Assembly (NCBI GenBank): GCA_963768025.1
Contig: CAVYGM010000011.1
Location: forward strand, 62,001 to 126,000
DNA length: 64,000 nucleotides
Reading direction: 5' to 3'
Origin: CAVYGM01 sp963768025
GTDB taxonomy: Bacteria > Bacteroidota > Bacteroidia > Cytophagales > Spirosomataceae
The position numbers were made by a program, and so were the translations under genes. The notes below the pieces were generated by a model. The model was not told the DNA's origin. It was given only the letters and a program-made list of their open reading frames with translations, and ran no database searches. How positions within the stretch are numbered: position 1 is the stretch's first letter; every line of letters begins with the position of its first letter. This document shows, one piece after another, positions 18,150 to 26,703 of this stretch.

Positions 18150-18506
18150 CTAATAAAAGGCATCCTGAATGTGCTTGATATTGAGGTTTCCGTTGGGCAG
18201 AATCAGAATGGAAACAATGTCGAAGCGGACATCGAACATCCAGTCATTGTCGAATATATAATGCTCCGCGGCTTTTAGGATAAGGCGGGTTTTGGTGTAG
18301 TTCACAAACTCCTCGGGCATACCAAACCCCGTACCGCTCCGGGTTTTCACCTCCACAAAAATCAACATCTTATCCTTTTGGGCAATCAGGTCTATTTCGG
18401 CGTGCCGATGGCGGTAGTTTTTAACCAGAATTTTGAATCCTTCTTTTTGTAAGTATTCCGCCGCCCGTTCCTCGCCCCAGTGCCCCGTGTCATTATGTGT
18501 AGCCAT
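18150..18506 (-). CDS. YraN family (UPF0102) endonuclease-like protein
   Basis: 118 residues from the ATG at 18506 (MATHNDTGHWGEERAAEYL). It has a restriction-endonuclease-like fold with the conserved GEERAAEYL, the HAEIDLIAQKD strand and LIFVEVKTRSG, i.e. a PD-(D/E)xK-type D...ExK core. The cellular role is unsettled, and the family is common beside housekeeping genes. It is divergent from lipB. Confidence 0.9.
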   Translation of the reverse strand: MATHNDTGHWGEERAAEYLQKEGFKILVKNYRHRHAEIDLIAQKDKMLIFVEVKTRSGTGFGMPEEFVNYTKTRLILKAAEHYIFDNDWMFDVRFDIVSILILPNGNLNIKHIQDAFY

Positions 18507-18587
18507 GCGAACATTTTTGATCCAAAGTACTGTTATTTGTAAAGGAAACAAAACCGGAGATTCCGGCCTGGGGTCTTATGTAGTCTT

Positions 18588-19325
18588 ATGTTCATGAATT
18601 TTCAATTAAACAAGAAGACCCAGGTCCGCCATCTGGGTGTGATGGATTATCAGCAGGCCTGGGATTACCAGGAAAAACTCTTCGCCGACATTGTTGCCGT
18701 CAAAATAGCCAACCGCAAGCTGACGCCCGAAGTGCATCAGCCTACCCCCAACTACCTTATTTTCTGTGAGCATCCGCACGTATACACGCTTGGGAAAAGT
18801 GGAAAACTGGATCATCTTCTGCTAAGCGAAGCGCGATTGAAGGAGGTGGAAGCTACCTTTTACAAAATCAACCGGGGCGGCGATATCACCTACCACGGGC
18901 CCGGCCAGTTGGTGGGCTACCCGATTCTGGATCTTGATAATTTTTTTACCGACATCCACCGGTACATGCGTACGCTGGAAGAAGGTGTCATTCGAATGCT
19001 GGCCGACTATGGCTTATCTGCGGGCCGAATTGAAGGTCTAACGGGGGTGTGGCTCGACCATGAAACGCAGCAGAATCCGCGCAAAATATGCGCCCTTGGG
19101 GTTAAGGCCAGCCGTTGGGTAACCATGCACGGTTTTGCCCTGAACGTAAATACGGACCTGTCTTACTTTGGACATATTGTCCCCTGTGGCATAGACGACA
19201 AGGACGTAACCTCCATGCAGCAGGAACTGGGACACGCCGTAGCTTTGCAGGAAGTAACAGATATTTTGGAAAAGCATTTGACCGACTTGTTCCAATTAGA
19301 AATAATTCAACCGGACAGCTTCTAA
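18588..19325 (+). CDS. lipB: Octanoyl-[acyl carrier protein]:protein N-octanoyltransferase
   Basis: 245 residues (a start two codons later at 18594 is equally possible). LipB moves octanoyl from ACP onto lipoyl domains of 2-oxoacid dehydrogenases and GcvH, the first step of lipoate synthesis. Conserved blocks seen are NRGGDITYHGPGQLVGYP, RKICALGVKASRWVTMHG with catalytic Lys173, and YFGHIVPCGI with the acyl-carrying Cys200. Complete and of normal length. lipA is not next to it. Confidence 0.95.
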   Translation: MFMNFQLNKKTQVRHLGVMDYQQAWDYQEKLFADIVAVKIANRKLTPEVHQPTPNYLIFCEHPHVYTLGKSGKLDHLLLSEARLKEVEATFYKINRGGDITYHGPGQLVGYPILDLDNFFTDIHRYMRTLEEGVIRMLADYGLSAGRIEGLTGVWLDHETQQNPRKICALGVKASRWVTMHGFALNVNTDLSYFGHIVPCGIDDKDVTSMQQELGHAVALQEVTDILEKHLTDLFQLEIIQPDSF

Positions 19326-19348
19326 CCTTTAATAAAGCAACGATTTAA

Positions 19349-19762
19349 GTGAAAAAAGACATTCCCTTCCTGCCCGTAGCAGGCATTCAGGTAGCGATTG
19401 TGCGCAGCATGAACGAACTAGCCTCAGCCGAATGGCACGTGGTACTCATCAATAGAAATGATCAACCCATTTCGACCCTATTTGTGACATCCAAAGGGTA
19501 CAGCAACTCGGAGTCAGGTACCGAGGCGGATAAGAAAACCTCCACCCTGCGGCACTTTTTTGCCGAAATAGGGCCGGGGCAGCACGTAATTGTAGAGCCG
19601 ATCATGCCCGAACTATTCCGTCTTACCAACGAGTACTGGGTTAGTTACTTCATCGGAAATCAGATTTACGATAAAAAGTTTATCTTCGTGCCAGACAGTA
19701 TTGTTGAAGACAACCTGATTGAAATAGAACCCCTGGGACTGGAAGGTATCCTGCACGACTAA
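19349..19762 (+). CDS. Conserved hypothetical protein of Bacteroidota
   Basis: 137 residues from a GTG start (VKKDIPFLPVAGIQVAI, initiated as Met), chosen because the next ATG would cut off the conserved beginning. There is no signal peptide or membrane segment. The protein has acidic beta-rich stretches such as LRHFFAEIGPGQHVIVEPI and EYWVSYFIGNQIYDKKFIF. I recognise it only as a small conserved protein of this phylum without known function. It lies 23 bp after lipB and 44 bp before the exonuclease gene and may be co-transcribed with both. Confidence 0.8.
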   Translation: MKKDIPFLPVAGIQVAIVRSMNELASAEWHVVLINRNDQPISTLFVTSKGYSNSESGTEADKKTSTLRHFFAEIGPGQHVIVEPIMPELFRLTNEYWVSYFIGNQIYDKKFIFVPDSIVEDNLIEIEPLGLEGILHD

Positions 19763-19806
19763 CACTCCGCACATCATCTACTTCTGATCCTCCTCTTTAC
19801 CAGCCA

Positions 19807-20541
19807 ATGACCGAAGAATTCCGTCGCCGAATTAAAAGCTTGCTTCTACTGGACATCGAAACTGTGGCTGCCTATCCTTCCTATGAAGAACTTAGCCCGC
19901 GTATGCAGCAGCTGTGGGACAAGAAAGCGGACAAACTCCGTAAAGGAGGCGACGAACGGACCAATGCCGAATTGTTCTATCAGCAGGGCGCTATCTACTC
20001 CGAGTTTGGGCGGGTGGTATGCATTGGGTTTGGGGGGTTTTATTGGAACGACCGCGACGAACTGGCCTTCAAGGTTCGATCTTTTTCCAATCCCGACGAA
20101 GCTACTTTGCTGAAAGAGTTCAAAGCCCTGGTGGAGAAGTACCCCGCCGACCAACTGGTGATGTGTGCCCACAATGGCAAGGAATTTGACTTTCCGTACC
20201 TCTGCCGCCGGATGCTGATTCACGGGATAGAACTACCCCGCGCCATGCAGATTGCCGGCAGGAAGCCCTGGGAGATATTGCATCAGGATACGCTCGAACT
20301 TTGGAAGTTCGGCGATTACAAGAACTACACCTCCCTGGATTTGCTCGCCGCCGTGTTTGATATTCCGGGTAGTAAGAACGAAATGAGCGGGGCCGAGGTG
20401 ACGCCGGTATATTACGAAGAAAAAAATCTGGAAAAAATAAGCCGCTACTGCCGGGAGGATGTGGTGGTACTGGCCCAGCTGTATTTGAAACTCCACTGCC
20501 TGGAAGCGGTTTCAGAACAGAATATTTTTCGAATCGATTAA
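19807..20541 (+). CDS. PolB-like 3'-5' exonuclease domain protein
   Basis: 244 residues of the DEDDy exonuclease superfamily, related to the proofreading domain of DNA polymerase B. Exo I is LLLLDIETVAAYP, Exo II CAHNGKEFDFPYLCRRM, and Exo III YCREDVVVLAQLYL with the Tyr...Asp spacing. No polymerase domain is attached. Stand-alone members are thought to act in DNA repair, but the substrate is not known. Confidence 0.88.
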   Translation: MTEEFRRRIKSLLLLDIETVAAYPSYEELSPRMQQLWDKKADKLRKGGDERTNAELFYQQGAIYSEFGRVVCIGFGGFYWNDRDELAFKVRSFSNPDEATLLKEFKALVEKYPADQLVMCAHNGKEFDFPYLCRRMLIHGIELPRAMQIAGRKPWEILHQDTLELWKFGDYKNYTSLDLLAAVFDIPGSKNEMSGAEVTPVYYEEKNLEKISRYCREDVVVLAQLYLKLHCLEAVSEQNIFRID

Positions 20542-20549
20542 AACAGACC

Positions 20550-20576
20550 CCCGAGGCACGAATCTTGCGGGGTTTA
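20550..20576 (+). terminator. Weak hairpin after the exonuclease gene
   Basis: ACCCCCG and CGGGGTTT can pair around a 14-nt loop, with a short T-rich end (TTTATTTG). It lies within the 150-bp gap before rnr. Confidence 0.35.
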
Positions 20577-20692
20577 TTTGCCAACATACATTTCAAATAA
20601 AGACAGCTATTAGAAGCTGTTTCACACAAAACGATCATCATTCCGAATATCGGAAGAGAACTAAACCCATAGCTGACAGCCAAAAGCTACAC

Positions 20693-23035
20693 ATGAGAAA
20701 TAAATCATCCCAACGGGAGCATAAGGATAAAAAATCGAGCTCCAAACCCGCCCATACCCTACTATCCTTTGTGGATGGGCTGAAAGCCGATGTTGCGGCA
20801 TTTTTTGAAATAAACCATACCACACCCTTCCGCCCGCAGGATGTGCAGGATCACTTTGGGGCGGTAGATAAAAAATTGCGCCACCTGGTCAATGAGATTG
20901 TCCACGAACTGCACGAAGAAGGCAAATTACAACGCAACTCCGATGGTACGTACGGCGCTACGGCCACCACGGCCGAAACCGGCTTGGTGGGAAGGGTAGA
21001 TCACGTCAATAAGAATTTCGCTTTTATTGCGGTGGAAGGTCAGGATGACGACGTGTACATAGAAACGGAGTCTCTGAAAGGCGCGATGGATGGCGACACC
21101 GTCCGCATACAGGTGTTCAGTGATGGCCGGGCGCGCGGGCAGCGCCTCGAAGGGCGCGTAACGGAAGTCATCACGCGCGGTCGTCCGGAGATTGTAGGGG
21201 TGATAGAGATATGGCCTAAGTACGCGCTCGTGGAGCCGGATCACCGCAAGCTCTATGATCCGATTCATATTCCGATCGAGAACCTGAAAGATGCCAACGA
21301 CGGCGACAAGGTGATTGTAAGAATAGAGCAATGGCCCACCCGTACCCGTAAGGCGGAGGGCAAGATCGTGGAGGTACTGGGAAAAGCGGGGGACAACAAC
21401 GCCGAAATGCACGCCATTCTGGCGCAGTTTGGCTTGCCGATTCACTTTCCGGCGAGTGTCGAGCGCGAAGCTGAGGCTATTCCGGTAGCCATTCCGGAAG
21501 CGGAGGTAGCCCGGCGTCGCGACATACGGGAAGTGACCACCTTTACCATTGACCCCGTAGACGCCAAGGATTTTGACGATGCGTTGTCGCTGCGGTATCT
21601 GGACAACGACAATGTAGAAATCGGGATTCACATAGCGGATGTAGCCTACTACGTGCAGCCCAATACGGAACTGGAAAAAGAAGCCTACCGTCGGGCCACC
21701 TCGGTGTACTTAGTGGACCGTACCGTGCCCATGCTACCCGAGAAACTTTCCAACGGCTTGTGCTCGCTGCGCCCCAACGAAGACCGGCTGGCGTTTTCGG
21801 CAATATTCGAAATGACTCAAAAGGGCAAACTCGTGGACGAGTGGTTTGGCCGGACTATCATCCACTCCAACCGCCGATTCAGTTACGAGGAAGCCCAGGA
21901 GGTAATCGAGACCGGCGCTGGCGACTATCCCGAAGCCTTGACGTTGCTCAATAACCTGGCTAAGACCCTTCGGAAAGAACGATTCCGAAAAGGAGCCATC
22001 AACTTCGAGACCGTAGAAGTACGGTTCAAACTGGATGAAAACGGCAAGCCGCTGGGTATCTATCAGAAAGAGCGTAAGGACTCCAACAAGCTCATCGAGG
22101 AGTTTATGCTACTGGCCAACCGCCGCGTGGCCGAGTACGTGTACTCACTTTCCAAAGGTAAAAACAAGAATACCATGGTGTACCGGGTACACGAGGCACC
22201 CGATCCCGAAAAACTGAAAAGCTTCGCCACTTTCGTAGCCAAGCTAGGCTATAAGGTAAATACGGACGACGAAAAGGAAATAGCGAAGTCCATGAATAGT
22301 ATGCTGGAAGAAGTAGAGGGCAAGCCCGAGCAGAACCTCATTGAGTCCCTGGCTGTGCGCACCATGGCCAAAGCCCGCTACACCACCGAAGATCTGGGGC
22401 ACTTTGGATTGGCCTTCCGGCGGTATTCGCACTTTACGTCGCCCATCCGCCGCTATCCCGATGTGATGGCCCACCGCCTGTTGCAGCACTACCTCGACGG
22501 CGGCGCATCGGCCAGTAAGGAGGGCCTGGAAGAGGCCTGCAAGCATTCTTCCGAACGGGAGCGCATGGCCGCCGAAGCCGAACGTGCCTCCATCAAGTAC
22601 AAGCAGGTGGAGTACATGAGTACCATGGATAAGGAGCGGGAGTTCGACGGCATCATCACGGGCGTCACCGACTTTGGTATTTTTGTGGAAATCACCGAAA
22701 CCGCCTCCGAAGGACTCGTGCGTATGAACGACCTGGGGGACGATTACTATGAGCTGGACAAGGAGAACTACCGCCTGATTGGCCAGAAAACCAAAAAGAT
22801 ATACACCTTCGGCGACCGCGTGAAAGTGCGGGTAAAGGATACCAACCTGGCCCGCCGCAGCATGGATCTGTACCTGGCCGGCGACCCCAGCGCTACCAAG
22901 CGCAGCCGCCGCATTGAGGCTTCCAAAAGCTCAAAGGCGGGGAGCCGCCGCAGTGGTGGTGGCAAGCGCCGGGCTGGTGCATCCATTCCCGCCCCGAAGG
23001 CCAAAAAGGCATCGGGGGGGAGACGGAAACGGTAG
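20693..23035 (+). CDS. rnr: Ribonuclease R
   Basis: A 780-residue 3'-5' exoribonuclease of the RNase II/R family that degrades structured RNA. In order: a lysine-rich start, winged-helix-like region (PQDVQDHFGAVDKKL), cold-shock OB domains, and the RNB catalytic domain with the acidic cluster PVDAKDFDDALSLRY. Then come FRRYSHFTSPIRRYPDVMAH, an S1 domain (GIITGVTDFGIFVEI), and a basic tail (SRRSGGGKRRAGA) typical of RNase R. Length is normal. Confidence 0.96.
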   Translation: MRNKSSQREHKDKKSSSKPAHTLLSFVDGLKADVAAFFEINHTTPFRPQDVQDHFGAVDKKLRHLVNEIVHELHEEGKLQRNSDGTYGATATTAETGLVGRVDHVNKNFAFIAVEGQDDDVYIETESLKGAMDGDTVRIQVFSDGRARGQRLEGRVTEVITRGRPEIVGVIEIWPKYALVEPDHRKLYDPIHIPIENLKDANDGDKVIVRIEQWPTRTRKAEGKIVEVLGKAGDNNAEMHAILAQFGLPIHFPASVEREAEAIPVAIPEAEVARRRDIREVTTFTIDPVDAKDFDDALSLRYLDNDNVEIGIHIADVAYYVQPNTELEKEAYRRATSVYLVDRTVPMLPEKLSNGLCSLRPNEDRLAFSAIFEMTQKGKLVDEWFGRTIIHSNRRFSYEEAQEVIETGAGDYPEALTLLNNLAKTLRKERFRKGAINFETVEVRFKLDENGKPLGIYQKERKDSNKLIEEFMLLANRRVAEYVYSLSKGKNKNTMVYRVHEAPDPEKLKSFATFVAKLGYKVNTDDEKEIAKSMNSMLEEVEGKPEQNLIESLAVRTMAKARYTTEDLGHFGLAFRRYSHFTSPIRRYPDVMAHRLLQHYLDGGASASKEGLEEACKHSSERERMAAEAERASIKYKQVEYMSTMDKEREFDGIITGVTDFGIFVEITETASEGLVRMNDLGDDYYELDKENYRLIGQKTKKIYTFGDRVKVRVKDTNLARRSMDLYLAGDPSATKRSRRIEASKSSKAGSRRSGGGKRRAGASIPAPKAKKASGGRRKR

Positions 23036-23399
23036 GGGGCTGGTGAGTATTGCGGAGGAGTTGGTGCAGCGGGCTGCTGTCTCCACCTGCCATGTGGGAT
23101 AGGGAGGTGGCTATGCCGAGCTAATCCCCGCCCAATGCGGCTGGCATGTATTTTTGAGTGTTTTCAGAAACTGTATTGTATCGTTATCAGGATAAAGGGG
23201 TAGGTGTGCTGGGTATATTTCAGTAACAAAATTTTAAAATCATCTCCCTTTTATTTTGAATCGCCGATTCGGCGTTTATATATTTGTGCGATCTATTCCT
23301 CCCTTTACTCTACAAAAGACAAAATTATCCTAAACTCTTTACACGAAAAATTTCCTTTTTTTTTTGACCAGGCCGAGGGGCCGGAAATGACTCAACGTG
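23036..23399. other. 361-bp intergenic region with promoter
   Basis: No coding sequence is supported here. The first 120 bp is GC-rich trailing sequence of rnr, and the rest is AT-rich and contains the promoter listed at 23255-23286. Confidence 0.5.
23255..23286 (+). promoter_or_regulatory. Bacteroidota -33/-7 promoter of the serine-hydrolase gene
   Basis: TTTG at 23255-23258 and TATATTTG at 23279-23286 are 20 bp apart, an exact fit to TTTG-N19-21-TAnnTTTG. The start codon is about 114 bp downstream, leaving a leader of roughly 105 nt. Confidence 0.75.
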
Positions 23400-24605
23400 A
23401 TGAAGAATGTACTGTGGAGCCTGTGGGGGGGCATTATTTGTGTAGGAATGCTGGCTTGCGAGCCGACCCAACACAGCAAAGTGAACAAACCTAATGACTG
23501 GTATACCGAGTGTGTCGGCTCGCCGCTAACGGCGGAAGAAGAAGCAAAGATCCGGAAGCAGATTGATGCAGACCACAAAATCAGTCAGATTGAAGAAATC
23601 TTTCGGAAAAAGCGTTTGGCCGGCTTCAACGGCAATGTGCTCATAGCGCAGAAAGGCGTGGTTCTCTACGAAAAATCATTCGGGTACGCCCATCTCCGGA
23701 AAAAGGACAGCCTGCAAGCCGGGCACACATTTCAGCTCGCGTCTCTCTCGAAACCCCTTACGGCCATTGCCGTTCTTAAACTGTACGAGGCCAATAAAAT
23801 TAGCCTGGAAGATACCATTCAGCGTTTTTTTCCAGATTTTCCCTACCACAATATTACCATTCAGGAACTACTCTGCCACCGGAGCGGATTGCCCAATTAC
23901 CTCTATGCGTTTATGGATAGCGTTCGGCGGGGGCAGAAGTACCCCACCAATGCCACCATCATGCAGTGGTTTGCTACGGTGAAGCCGACCCCTCCGCGCT
24001 ACAACTCTCCGAACCGGGCTTTTAGTTATAGCAACACTAATTACATGGTACTGGCTTCCATCGTAGAAAAAGTAACGGGGGCTTCTTTTGAGCACTATCT
24101 GCGCCGGCACATTCTGGATCCTCTGAAAATGAACCATACCTTTTTGATCACCAATAAGGCCGATTCGACCCTGGCTAGCCGAACGGTTGGGCATCAGTAC
24201 GGGGGCATGGTTCCCAAAGACTACTACGACGATGTGGTGGGTGATAAGGGGGTATATTCTACTACGGAAGACCTGCTGAAATTTTACAGAGGGCTTTCGG
24301 CCAACTGCCTTTTGAGCGAGAAGACGATGAAAGAGGCTTTCGCTCCCCGCAGTTTCGAACGCCGGGGATTTAAAAACTACGGCTACGGGTTCCGCATCCA
24401 CCTCGACGAGCAGGAGAATCCAAAGTACATATACCACGGAGGGTGGTGGAAAGGCTACAACACCATGATGTGGATGAACCCGCAGGATGACTTCGTCATT
24501 ATCATTCTGGGCAACTCCTACAATCGCTCGGTGTACCAGGTAAAAGAGCTATTGGATATACTTCACGGGGAGGTTCAATCCGACGATGTGGAGAAAGACC
24601 TGTAA
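23400..24605 (+). CDS. Serine hydrolase lipoprotein, class C beta-lactamase family
   Basis: 401 residues from the ATG at 23400. It begins with a lipoprotein signal whose lipobox is GMLAC, so it should be anchored in the envelope. The penicillin-binding/beta-lactamase fold shows SxxK (ASLSKPLTA), the YSN motif (AFSYSNTNYM) and the third motif YHGGWWKGY, with HxG in place of KTG. Such proteins hydrolyse peptides or esters, and few are true lactamases. It precedes nuoL by 63 bp, which carries its own promoter-like site. Confidence 0.92.
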   Translation: MKNVLWSLWGGIICVGMLACEPTQHSKVNKPNDWYTECVGSPLTAEEEAKIRKQIDADHKISQIEEIFRKKRLAGFNGNVLIAQKGVVLYEKSFGYAHLRKKDSLQAGHTFQLASLSKPLTAIAVLKLYEANKISLEDTIQRFFPDFPYHNITIQELLCHRSGLPNYLYAFMDSVRRGQKYPTNATIMQWFATVKPTPPRYNSPNRAFSYSNTNYMVLASIVEKVTGASFEHYLRRHILDPLKMNHTFLITNKADSTLASRTVGHQYGGMVPKDYYDDVVGDKGVYSTTEDLLKFYRGLSANCLLSEKTMKEAFAPRSFERRGFKNYGYGFRIHLDEQENPKYIYHGGWWKGYNTMMWMNPQDDFVIIILGNSYNRSVYQVKELLDILHGEVQSDDVEKDL

Positions 24606-24611
24606 GGAAGG

Positions 24612-24642
24612 TTTGAAATCGGGACTGAATTAAGGATATTTG
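24612..24642 (+). promoter_or_regulatory. Promoter-like element before nuoL
   Basis: TTTG (24612-24615), 19 bp, then GATATTTG (24635-24642), one mismatch to the -7 consensus; 26 bp before the nuoL ATG. Confidence 0.5.
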
Positions 24643-24668
24643 CCGAGCCAAAAATCCTGACGTTGTAC

Positions 24669-26654
24669 ATGCCCGTTGCCACATTGCCCCTTACCGCTCT
24701 GCTTCTGCTGGTTTTGCCCTTGCTGACTTTTGTTGGCCTATGGCTGTCAGGGAAGCGCTTCAATACCCTGGCGGGGTGGGTAGCCGTAGCTAGTACATTG
24801 ATCGGTCTGCTGATCAGTACTTCCCTATTTTCAACGGAAAACACTCAGGTAATCCATCTCGACTGGATTAGCTTCGGCTCCTACCAATTGAGCCTATCCT
24901 TCCAACTCGATTCTCTGTCGGGGCTCATGCTGCTGTTGGTGCATTTCGTAGCCTTGCTGGTACAGCTATTCTCCATCGCCTACATGAAGCACGATGCCGG
25001 GCGGTATCGCTACTTTGCCTTTTTACAGCTTTTCGTTTTTTCCATGCTGGGTATCGTGCTGTCCGGAAGCTTACTGGTCATGTATGTTTTTTGGGAGTTG
25101 GTGGGACTTTCATCTTACTTGCTGATTGGTTTCTGGCATCACAAGCCACGGGCGGTATGGGCTGCCAAGAAAGCTTTTGTTATGAACCGCATCGGCGACG
25201 CTGCCTTTCTGACGGGTATCCTGTTGGTACTGTATCATGCGGGTACTACCGACTTCCTCGAACTACCCACGGCATTGGGTTCGCTTTCCCCTACCTTACT
25301 GACGGTAATCGGCCTGTGCCTTTTTGGGGGGTGCGTGGGCAAATCGGCCCAGTTTCCCCTTTCGGCCTGGCTCCCCGATGCTATGGAAGGCCCTACGCCG
25401 GTATCGGCCCTTATCCACGCGGCCACTATGGTAGCGGCGGGCATCTTTCTACTGGCCCGTATCGCCTTTATACTCTCACCGGAGGCGGAACTGGTGATAG
25501 CCCTTATCGGGACCATCACCATGCTGCAAGGAGCCTGGAAAGCCATGCATGCCTGGGACATCAAGCAGGTGTTGGCCTATTCCACCATTTCCCAGCTGGG
25601 ACTGATGGTGGTGGCGGTGGGCATGGGGAGTTGGCAGGTCGCGATGTTCCATTTGTTGACCCATGCTTTCTTTAAAGCCGGGCTTTTCCTCTCGGCCGGT
25701 TCGGTGATTCACGCGCTGGAACCGCACAACGCCTCCCCTTCGTTCGATCCCCAGGATATGCGTACGATGGGGGGCCTGCGTACCGTCCTGCCTCGCACTT
25801 TTCTGTGTTTTGTGGTGTGTGCGGCCGCCCTGGCTGGGCTTCCGTTATCCTCCGGTTTCCTGTCCAAAGACGCCATATTTCTGGCGGCTTTTTCCCGGGC
25901 AAGTGAGGTAGGGAGCCTTTACTATCTGTTTCCATTGTTAGCTATTATGGCCGCCGGCTTTACGGCCTACTACATGGTGCGGCAGGTATGGCTGATTTTT
26001 ATGGGCAAAAAGCGGTACGAAGCGGCGGAGGTACACCCGCACGAATCCCCCGCGCTTATGTGGGTACCTATGGCTATTTTAGCCACCGGCTCCCTGTTCA
26101 TCTGGTTTTCGGTCAATCCACTCGATGCGTCCTCCTCCTGGTTCCTGAATCTGGTGGACTTCGATGAGCCTTTCCATGCGTCCTGGGTACCCCTGCTGTC
26201 AGTAATAGTAACGGGGGTAGGTATAGCCCTGTCCTATCGGAAGACTTTCCTGGCCCAGAGCTTTGGAGAGTTGGATCGCCGGGATTTGACGAGTCAACGT
26301 AACACCTGGCAAGACCTTCTGGCCCGGTTCAGCTTACTGGCAAAGTTTAGCGAATCGAATCGTGGGGTCTTTTTCCTGGTCCCTTTTCAGAAAATAGCCC
26401 GCTTGTGTGTTTCACTGGAAACCAGATTGCTTGACGCCATCGTGAATGGCACAGCCCGCAGTGCCGTAGTGCTGGCGCACATGGTCGGCTGGATAGACCG
26501 TTCCGTAACGGATGGAGGGGTAAGGGCGTTGATCCATACTGCCCGGGGGACCGGGCAACTCGTCCGGTATTTTCAAAATGGAAAAATACAGAGCTATTTT
26601 GTCCTCACCTTCGTAAGCGTACTACTGCTGCTTTTGTGGGTGATGTTGGTTTAA
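24669..26654 (+). CDS. nuoL: NADH-quinone oxidoreductase subunit L-like proton channel
   Basis: 661 residues from the ATG at 24669 (an in-frame TTG lies 6 bp earlier). A polytopic antiporter-like subunit with the conserved MEGPTPVSALIHAATMVAAG helix, the LAYSTISQLGLM segment and MFHLLTHAFFKAGLFL. A long amphipathic helix and final transmembrane helix follow (FVLTFVSVLLLLLWVML). It pumps protons as part of respiratory complex I or of a related modular complex. Only nuoM follows; the other twelve nuo genes are not nearby. Confidence 0.9.
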   Translation: MPVATLPLTALLLLVLPLLTFVGLWLSGKRFNTLAGWVAVASTLIGLLISTSLFSTENTQVIHLDWISFGSYQLSLSFQLDSLSGLMLLLVHFVALLVQLFSIAYMKHDAGRYRYFAFLQLFVFSMLGIVLSGSLLVMYVFWELVGLSSYLLIGFWHHKPRAVWAAKKAFVMNRIGDAAFLTGILLVLYHAGTTDFLELPTALGSLSPTLLTVIGLCLFGGCVGKSAQFPLSAWLPDAMEGPTPVSALIHAATMVAAGIFLLARIAFILSPEAELVIALIGTITMLQGAWKAMHAWDIKQVLAYSTISQLGLMVVAVGMGSWQVAMFHLLTHAFFKAGLFLSAGSVIHALEPHNASPSFDPQDMRTMGGLRTVLPRTFLCFVVCAAALAGLPLSSGFLSKDAIFLAAFSRASEVGSLYYLFPLLAIMAAGFTAYYMVRQVWLIFMGKKRYEAAEVHPHESPALMWVPMAILATGSLFIWFSVNPLDASSSWFLNLVDFDEPFHASWVPLLSVIVTGVGIALSYRKTFLAQSFGELDRRDLTSQRNTWQDLLARFSLLAKFSESNRGVFFLVPFQKIARLCVSLETRLLDAIVNGTARSAVVLAHMVGWIDRSVTDGGVRALIHTARGTGQLVRYFQNGKIQSYFVLTFVSVLLLLLWVMLV

Positions 26655-26667
26655 CAAGACTAAAACC

Positions 26668-26683
26668 GGTTCGGTACCGAACC
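26668..26683. repeat. 16-bp perfect palindrome between nuoL and nuoM
   Basis: GGTTCGGTACCGAACC, fully self-complementary, lies in the 49-bp gap. It may be an intercistronic hairpin that sets relative expression or mRNA stability, or an operator. Confidence 0.5.
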
Positions 26684-26703
26684 ATTACTATATTCTATAA
26701 CGC